5,854 nt of DNA, from positions 1 to 5,854 of the forward strand of contig JAITJY010000184.1 of the NCBI GenBank assembly GCA_031278675.1, written 5' to 3'. Within the stretch, counting starts at the first letter, position 1, and each line of letters begins with the position of its first letter. Below the pieces are notes generated by a model, which saw nothing but the letters and a program-made list of their open reading frames with translations, was not told where the DNA came from and searched no databases. The position numbers and the translations under genes are program-made. The DNA comes from Bifidobacteriaceae bacterium (GTDB lineage: Bacteria; Actinomycetota; Actinomycetes; Actinomycetales; WQXJ01). Of this stretch, positions 1 to 3,758 are shown piece after piece.

Positions 1-2
1 GC

Positions 3-60
3 AACCGTGCATTCACCGCAGGTCGGTTGACGCGATTATCGGAGCAGAACCGTGTGTTCA
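3..60. repeat. Short direct repeat AACCGTGnnTTCA downstream of tRNA-Val
   Basis: AACCGTGCATTCA at 3-15 and AACCGTGTGTTCA at 48-60 match in 11 of 13 positions. A nine-base part of the second copy, CGTGTGTTC (51-59), recurs inverted as GAACACACG at 114-122, just beside the tRNA. I see no coding sequence in 1-110. The repeats could be regulatory half-sites, a remnant of duplicated DNA, or chance. Confidence 0.3.
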
Positions 61-110
61 AGCCTTCTCTCCGCACAGCAACTACGCTGGTCAACGCCAC
101 AAAGCGAAGC

Positions 111-134
111 CTGGAACACACGCCAGCGTTCCAG
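111..134 (-). terminator. Hairpin just 3' of tRNA-Val, possible terminator
   Basis: CTGGAAC (111-117) and GTTCCAG (128-134) form a perfect 7-bp stem around a 10-base loop. On the minus strand the hairpin begins 4 bases after the encoded CCA of tRNA-Val, where a terminator or processing signal is expected. The sequence after it on the minus strand (GCTTCGCTTTG) is only mildly T-rich, so intrinsic termination would be weak. It may instead guide 3' processing. Confidence 0.4.
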
Positions 135-138
135 ACCC

Positions 139-215
139 TGGTGGGCCCAGAGGGACTTGAACCCCCGACCCCCACGGTGTAAACGTGGTGCTCTAACCGA
201 CTGAGCTATAGGCCC
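139..215 (-). tRNA. tRNA-Val (anticodon UAC), CCA encoded
   Basis: On the minus strand the molecule folds into a complete cloverleaf. The acceptor stem is GGGCCTA paired with TGGGCCC (one G-U pair), the D stem is GCTC/GAGC with a 9-base loop, and the anticodon stem is CCACG/CGTGG around loop TTTACAC. The variable loop has 5 bases, and the T stem GGGGG/CCCTC encloses TTCAAGT. Positions 34-36 read TAC, so it decodes the valine codon GUA and probably GUG by wobble. The discriminator base is A (142) and the 3' CCA is genome-encoded (139-141). The body is 74 nt plus CCA. The nearest upstream gene on the same strand is the acidic hypothetical protein, 130 bp away. Confidence 0.97.
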
Positions 216-250
216 GGTGCGGCGCCCGAAGCTGGCAGGCGCAGCGCCTT

Positions 251-256
251 AGTTTA
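251..256 (-). promoter_or_regulatory. Possible -10 element for tRNA-Val
   Basis: On the minus strand TAAACT lies 35 bases upstream of the tRNA 5' end, matching TATAAT at 4 of 6 positions. It would give a leader of roughly 29 nt to be trimmed by RNase P. No TTGACA-like -35 hexamer sits at 17-18 bp, so this is weak. The tRNA could also be transcribed from upstream. Confidence 0.2.
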
Positions 257-266
257 CCCGAGGCGC

Positions 267-284
267 CCGCCCAGGCGTGGGCGG
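267..284 (-). terminator. GC-rich hairpin after the acidic hypothetical gene
   Basis: CCGCCC (267-272) and GGGCGG (279-284) form a 6-bp all-GC stem with a 6-base loop, about 60 bp past the stop of the 346-765 gene. There is no T-tract after it on the minus strand, so it is at best a pause or Rho-associated structure between that gene and tRNA-Val. Confidence 0.25.
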
Positions 285-345
285 CAAGCCGGTGGCGAGT
301 CTGCGCCAGGCCTGGGGGCGAGAGGCGGCCAGCTCAACCAGCCCG

Positions 346-765
346 CTAGCCTTGCAGCAATTCGCGCACCAGGAAGTCCAGTTCGGCGAAGTCCGCAGGT
401 CCGTAACACACGTCCCGCTTGGGGTCTTCCAGGGTGCCATCCAGTTCGGACACGAAGTAGGCGGCCGCAGCGTGCGCAAACGCCCACTTCCAGTCCTGCT
501 TGCCCTCGCCAATGGTCAATAGGCAGAACCAATCCCGTTCATCAGGCTCAGGGCAGGTGACATTGAAGTCGAAGCCCACATCGCGCGTTTCTTTCGTGTC
601 GGACCGCCGCGCGGTGGCCCGCAAAAATCCGCATTGGTCGTCAATGTCGACCCCGTCAGGAAACAAGGCCTCCAGATCATAACGTTTCAAAAAGTCGACC
701 CAGCCGCCAGCGGAAAACCCCGACATGTCCGGCACCGTCAACAATAAGTCGGCTTCCACAACCAA
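346..765 (-). CDS. Small acidic protein of unknown function
   Basis: I do not recognise a family. The frame encodes up to 139 residues and ends in TAG. By hand count it has 29 Asp/Glu against 13 Lys/Arg, four Cys and four Trp, with no signal peptide or membrane segment, so a soluble cytoplasmic protein is likely. The core looks like an alternating strand/helix fold (GFDFNVTCPEP, DWFCLLTIGE, then the helical WKWAFAHAAAAYFVSEL). Small, acidic, Trp-containing proteins of this size include some immunity-type proteins, but I see no diagnostic motif and no toxin gene next to it. The longest start is TTG at 765. A GTG two codons later (759) has a run of six G six bases upstream and is a better-placed start, giving 137 residues. 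An out-of-frame ATG at 778-776 would join this frame if the G run were one base shorter. The gene stands alone between a long non-coding stretch and tRNA-Val. Confidence 0.7.
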   Translation of the reverse strand: MVVEADLLLTVPDMSGFSAGGWVDFLKRYDLEALFPDGVDIDDQCGFLRATARRSDTKETRDVGFDFNVTCPEPDERDWFCLLTIGEGKQDWKWAFAHAAAAYFVSELDGTLEDPKRDVCYGPADFAELDFLVRELLQG

Positions 766-923
766 CCCCCCGTTTCATTTCGTCGCGTCCGCCCCGCCGC
801 ACGTTCCGTTCACACGGAGCCGCCCGACGCCGCGCTTCTTACGGAATCTACCCCTCATGACCACGCGATCGCTTGTTCCTGTTGCGGTTTATCCCCTTGA
901 ACCGCTAACCCCGGCAGTTAGGT

Positions 924-953
924 TTGCGATAGGGCCACTTTAGGGTCTACACT
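924..953 (+). promoter_or_regulatory. Promoter-like -35/-10 pair on the plus strand
   Basis: TTGCGA (924-929) and TACACT (948-953) are separated by 18 bp and resemble a sigma-70-type promoter (-10 of the TAnnnT form). It points away from the acidic hypothetical gene into the repeat-bearing non-coding stretch. No gene with a ribosome binding site lies downstream on the plus strand, so if active it would make a non-coding or antisense transcript. Chance occurrence is quite possible. Confidence 0.2.
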
Positions 954-965
954 TGTTGGCCTTTT

Positions 966-1038
966 GCCCGATGCCGTGCCCCCAGCCCCAGCCTCTCCCC
1001 GCCCGCCGAAAGGCCCAGGACGCCTTCGCCCGATGCCG
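966..1038. repeat. Direct repeat GCCCGATGCCG, two copies
   Basis: GCCCGATGCCG occurs at 966-976 and 1028-1038. Each copy is followed after a few bases by CCCCCAGC, so similarity extends over roughly 20 bp with a 62-bp period. This suggests an old local duplication in the non-coding stretch. Confidence 0.4.
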
Positions 1039-1061
1039 CTTCCCCCAGCACAGCACCCCTG

Positions 1062-1222
1062 AGCCTCGATCCACCGATCCTCGCCTACTGCGCCGTTCGC
1101 CAGCTAGCCACCCTGGACGCCCCTGACCGGCCGGGCAGGCCACCGGGTAGCCATCGTCGGCCAGGAACGCCCATCGCACCCGTCTGGTGCTTCCCTCCGG
1201 CGATCATCGGTGGATCCAGGCT
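1062..1222. repeat. 17-bp inverted repeat (one mismatch) in non-coding DNA
   Basis: AGCCTCGATCCACCGAT at 1062-1078 is repeated inverted at 1206-1222 (ATCGGTGGATCCAGGCT), with 16 of 17 positions pairing and an uninterrupted 11-bp core. A further five bases (TCGCC) match on the inner side after a small indel. The arms enclose about 127 bp with no gene. They could be ends of a tiny non-autonomous element, a long-range RNA stem, or operators for a dimeric regulator. No transposase or target-site duplication is evident. Confidence 0.55.
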
Positions 1223-1310
1223 TAGCCGATCCGGGCCTAAACGGTCGGGGTCTTGGTCGGGACCCAGTTGGCGAATCACCGATGGCAGGGCGCAGTGTGG
1301 GCCCGCCGCA

Positions 1311-1364
1311 CCGGTCAGTCACCGGTCAGTGACCGGTCAGTCACCGGTCAGTCACCGGTCAGTA
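1311..1364. repeat. Five tandem 11-bp repeats spanning the DUF1963 stop codon
   Basis: The plus-strand unit CCGGTCAGTCA is repeated at 1311, 1322, 1333, 1344 and 1355. The second copy reads GTGA instead of GTCA at its end, and the last diverges after CCGGTCAGT. The TGA stop of the DUF1963 gene (1359-1361) lies inside the last copy. Because the unit is not a multiple of 3 and contains TGACTGA on the minus strand, the array places stops in all three minus-strand frames. The variant base in copy 2 lets CGGTGAC and GTCACTG pair as a 7-bp stem (one G-T). The 11-bp period matches one helical turn and puts a GGTCA core on one DNA face. Confidence 0.9.
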
Positions 1365-2285
1365 GCAGTCCCAGTGGTACAGAACGCGGCTGAAATCCGA
1401 GGCCGCCAAGCGGTCAGGTTCGATGAAGAAGTTGCAAACCCCGGAGTCGCCCCAGTTGAGGCCAACGCTCAGATCGGAGTCAATCTGAGCGAGCAGTGTG
1501 GTGAAACCGCTATAGCGGGGCATTGCCCGCGGATCATCCCCGACGAAGAACGGGTGTCCGCCCAGGCGGTGGCCGGACCGGCCGAAGGCCTTGTCGAAGC
1601 TCGCCGCAAGCTCAGGCGCCAAGCGGCCCGGAGCGAGCCACGGAGCCAGGTCCGGCCAGGCGGCCGGATCGCTCCGCATCAACTCGCGCCCCAGTCCCAC
1701 GAAACGGAAATCCGTGTAAGACAACGGATCGCGCACGGCCTGACCGGTCAGGGCGATCGGCCTGGCGGTCAGGAACGGCAAATCGAGGTCCTTGATCGCC
1801 TCATCCGCCCGAGGCGCATCCGGATGGTTGGGTTCGCCGGGCGGCGGGGTGGTCGGGGGATCTGGGTGATAAAGCACGGTGTGGCCGCCGCCGCAGACCA
1901 AATCTGTCAGATTCATGCCGTGGGTGTCGCCGCTGGCAATGAAGAATTGCAGCAAACCGCTCTGGGGGAAACCTTCCAGGGGTGGGAGTTGATTCAAGTT
2001 GAGTTGGGCCAACAAGAACAACGGCTGGTTTGCCTCCGCCGCTGCCCTGGGCCAAGGTGTCCCCAAAGGCAGATATGGCTGGCCGCCGAGTTTCGAGTCC
2101 AACAGACCCGGCTCTCCCGGTACGAGGCGCAGTGCCACCCCGCTGACCCCGGTCGTGGCCAACCAACGCGCAGGGAGATCCCCCGGCGCGGGCGTCACCG
2201 GAGCACCCGGTTCCCGGCGGGGACTCGGTGCCCGAGTCGTGCCAGCTCCCGCGTCACCGCGGAATATCTTCGAAAACCAACCCAC
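1359..2285 (-). CDS. DUF1963 (YwqG-like) family protein
   Basis: This 308-residue protein has the hallmarks of the DUF1963/YwqG family, named after Bacillus subtilis YwqG, whose biochemical function is unknown to me. In order they are SKLGGQPYLP...WP (64-79), PLFLLAQLNLNQLP (88-101), GLLQFFIASGDTHG (110-123), HRLGGHPFFVGDDPR (239-253), LLAQIDSD (264-271), LNWGDSGVCNFFI (276-288) and the C-terminal DFSRVLYHWDCY. The conserved end is intact, so it is full length. It may be slightly longer than average because of a Pro/Arg-rich N-terminal linker (16-40). No signal peptide or clear membrane segment is seen, so it is probably cytoplasmic. The GTG start at 2285 is supported by AGGA seven bases upstream. 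It lies 78 bp after hemW behind a possible terminator, so it may have its own promoter. Its stop is embedded in an 11-bp tandem repeat. Confidence 0.9.
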   Translation of the reverse strand: MGWFSKIFRGDAGAGTTRAPSPRREPGAPVTPAPGDLPARWLATTGVSGVALRLVPGEPGLLDSKLGGQPYLPLGTPWPRAAAEANQPLFLLAQLNLNQLPPLEGFPQSGLLQFFIASGDTHGMNLTDLVCGGGHTVLYHPDPPTTPPPGEPNHPDAPRADEAIKDLDLPFLTARPIALTGQAVRDPLSYTDFRFVGLGRELMRSDPAAWPDLAPWLAPGRLAPELAASFDKAFGRSGHRLGGHPFFVGDDPRAMPRYSGFTTLLAQIDSDLSVGLNWGDSGVCNFFIEPDRLAASDFSRVLYHWDCY

Positions 2286-2292
2286 TGCTGCT

Positions 2293-2296
2293 TCCT
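2293..2296 (-). promoter_or_regulatory. Ribosome binding site of the DUF1963 gene
   Basis: AGGA (within AGGAAG on the minus strand) is separated by 7 bases from the GTG at 2285-2283. It is the clearest Shine-Dalgarno match in the window and fixes this start. Confidence 0.65.
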
Positions 2297-2330
2297 AGTC
2301 GCGAGCCCATTTCGGCGGATCAACCCGGCC

Positions 2331-2354
2331 ATAATAACCAGCGACGCGCGCTGG
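2331..2354 (-). terminator. Possible intrinsic terminator after hemW (or overlapping -10 element)
   Basis: On the minus strand a perfect 6-bp stem (CCAGCG/CGCTGG, 2338-2354) with a 5-base loop starts 10 bp after the hemW stop and is followed at once by TTATTAT (2337-2331). That layout suits a short Rho-independent terminator, though the T-tract is interrupted by A. The same bases contain TATTAT, a 5/6 match to a -10 box, which could instead start the DUF1963 transcript with a leader of roughly 40 nt. No good -35 lies at 17 bp. Confidence 0.45.
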
Positions 2355-2363
2355 CGGGCTAAC

Positions 2364-3758
2364 CTAAACAAACATTAAGGCCCTGGTCACCGTGTCTGCC
2401 AGGAGCCGGCCACGCAAGGTGAGCACCAGGTTTGACCCGTTCACCGCAGCCAAGCCGTCCTGCACCAGTTGCTCGGAAACCCTTAGCGAAGAATGAGATA
2501 GATCGGCTAACGCAATGCCGCTCCGGGTCCGCAGACCAAGCATTATCCGTTCCAATTCACGCCCGGCCGCATCCGGCACATCACGACCCGCAATAGGCAA
2601 TTCACCCTTTTCTAAGGCCGCCGCATAAGCCCGCGGTAATTTCATATTCCAAAACCGTTCACCACGAATTGCCGAATGAGCGCCCGGCCCAATCCCCCAC
2701 CATTCTGCGCCGGTCCAATACCCATAATTGTGACGTGATTCATATCCGGGTTTAGCCCAGTTCGAGATTTCGTACCATCTGAAACCATGGCTGTGAAACA
2801 TCTGATCCGCCAATTCGTACATCGCGGCCTGGGCGTCCGCGTCTACCGGGGGGAGTTGGCGGCGGCGGATACGCCGCGCCAATGGGACCGATCCTTCGAG
2901 GGTCAGTGCATAAGCGCTGATGTGGTTCACCCCCAGCGCCAAGGCAGCGCGCAGAGAGGTTTCCCAGTCCGCGATCGTTTCGCCCGGCGTGCCGTAGATC
3001 AGATCCGCCGATGCCGTCAACCCCACCGCAGCAGCCGCCTCCACCCCCAGCGCCACGGCATCTGGGCTATGAGTTCGTTCCAGAGTGCGCAGCACGTGGG
3101 GCACCGCCGATTGCATTCCGAACGAAACCCGGGTGAATCCGCCGTCAGCCAGGGCGGCGAGGTAGGTCCGGTCCACGGTGTCCGGGTTCGCTTCGGTGGT
3201 GATCTCGGCGCCGCCGCGCAGACCGAAGATCCCGCGCACCGCATCCAGCAAGCCCACCAGGTCTGGTGCCGCCAACACAGTTGGTGTGCCGCCCCCAAAG
3301 AACACAGTGTCAACGCCGGACACCTCCCGGCCCCACTCCTCCAAGGCGCGGGCCGCCAATTCCAATTCGGCGCGCACCAAGGCGGCGAAACCGGCGCGTT
3401 CTTCGCCACCGGCAACATAAGTATTGAAATCGCAATACCCGCACCGCCGGGTGCAATAGGGTACATGAATGTAAATCTGGAACGGGCGCAATTCGCCGAG
3501 TTCGGTGTTACCGCGGTCCAGGGCGCCGGGTGCGATGTTATCTTGGCCCAGCGCACCAGGGTCGGTGTTATCTCGGGCCAGCGCACCGAGTTCGGTGCTA
3601 TCTTGGGCCAGCGCACCAGGGTCGGTGTTATCTTGGGCCAGTGCACCGAGTTCGGTGCTACTGCGGTCCAGGGCGCCGGGTGCGGTGTTATCTTGGGCCA
3701 GGGCGCCGTTTGGCGCCGCGCTCAGCGGCGCCCGGGAAATCTGGTTCGCCCCGCTCAC
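2364..3758 (-). CDS. hemW: Radical SAM heme chaperone HemW with repeat-rich N-terminus
   Basis: HemW is a radical-SAM protein that binds heme and a [4Fe-4S] cluster and is thought to deliver heme to hemoproteins. It was formerly misnamed oxygen-independent coproporphyrinogen III oxidase. The cluster motif CTRRCGYC is at residues 102-109, followed by GGGTPT (155-160), EANPDT (189-194), SFGMQS (212-217), DLIYGTPGET (252-261), the HemW-type heme motif HNYGYW (343-348), GIGPGAHS (355-362) and the C-terminal HemW region around MLGLR. From about residue 91 it aligns with ordinary HemW proteins. The first 90 residues are extra, and 18-87 are seven tandem decapeptides of the form GALAQDNTDP. The GTG start at 3758 overlaps the lepA stop by 4 bases (GTGA), which supports translation through the repeats. 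No good Shine-Dalgarno is seen, consistent with translational coupling. A shorter product from the TTG at residue 90 cannot be excluded. The protein is cytoplasmic. Confidence 0.95.
   Translation of the reverse strand: MSGANQISRAPLSAAPNGALAQDNTAPGALDRSSTELGALAQDNTDPGALAQDSTELGALARDNTDPGALGQDNIAPGALDRGNTELGELRPFQIYIHVPYCTRRCGYCDFNTYVAGGEERAGFAALVRAELELAARALEEWGREVSGVDTVFFGGGTPTVLAAPDLVGLLDAVRGIFGLRGGAEITTEANPDTVDRTYLAALADGGFTRVSFGMQSAVPHVLRTLERTHSPDAVALGVEAAAAVGLTASADLIYGTPGETIADWETSLRAALALGVNHISAYALTLEGSVPLARRIRRRQLPPVDADAQAAMYELADQMFHSHGFRWYEISNWAKPGYESRHNYGYWTGAEWWGIGPGAHSAIRGERFWNMKLPRAYAAALEKGELPIAGRDVPDAAGRELERIMLGLRTRSGIALADLSHSSLRVSEQLVQDGLAAVNGSNLVLTLRGRLLADTVTRALMFV
3498..3707 (-). 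repeat. Seven 30-bp tandem repeats inside hemW (decapeptide GALxxDNTxP/L)
   Basis: Seven in-frame 30-bp units encode, in order, GALAQDNTAP, GALDRSSTEL, GALAQDNTDP, GALAQDSTEL, GALARDNTDP, GALGQDNIAP and GALDRGNTEL, followed by a partial GEL. Units ending in Pro and in Leu mostly alternate, and units 1-2 closely match units 6-7 (16 of 20 residues). Expansion therefore partly went by 60-bp steps. Because 30 is a multiple of 3, copy-number change would keep the hemW frame. There are no unique spacers, so this is not a CRISPR array. The high DNA-level identity suggests recent or continuing duplication. Confidence 0.95.

Larger units (their letters stand above)
766..1310. other. Long intergenic stretch without a convincing gene
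   Basis: Several short open frames cross this stretch on both strands, but none has a ribosome binding site, recognisable motif or protein-like composition. Around 970-1180 they are Arg/Gly/Pro/Trp-rich, as random GC-rich DNA gives. What can be supported is a promoter-like pair on the plus strand (924-953), an 11-bp direct repeat (966/1028) and a 17-bp inverted repeat (1062/1206). The 766-960 part looks less GC-rich than the 970-1310 part. It may be decayed coding DNA or a regulatory or non-coding RNA region. I cannot tell which. Confidence 0.6.

Noticed and set aside
857..943. 28-codon plus-strand frame starting ATGACCACG
   Set aside because: There is no ribosome binding site or recognisable sequence, and the promoter-like element lies inside its end and not before it.
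971..1126. 51-codon plus-strand frame downstream of the promoter-like pair
   Set aside because: It starts within a direct repeat, has no ribosome binding site, and its Pro/Arg-rich composition is not protein-like.
940..1179. Minus-strand open frame of 79 codons, with other short frames at 1085-1322
   Set aside because: They are rich in Gly, Arg, Trp and Pro, with no Shine-Dalgarno sequence and no family resemblance. They overlap one another in different frames as random GC-rich DNA does.
1311..1364. Replication iterons
   Set aside because: The unit length and phasing are iteron-like, but no replication initiator gene or AT-rich unwinding region is adjacent, and the context is chromosomal housekeeping genes.
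1329..2378. Plus-strand open frame of 349 codons opposite the DUF1963 gene
   Set aside because: It lies antisense to a gene with clear family motifs, is Arg/Gln/Pro-rich as expected from the complement of GC-rich coding DNA, begins inside the 11-bp repeat array and has no ribosome binding site.
3498..3707. CRISPR array
   Set aside because: The 30-bp units are directly abutting with no unique spacers, lie in frame inside hemW, and no cas gene is nearby.
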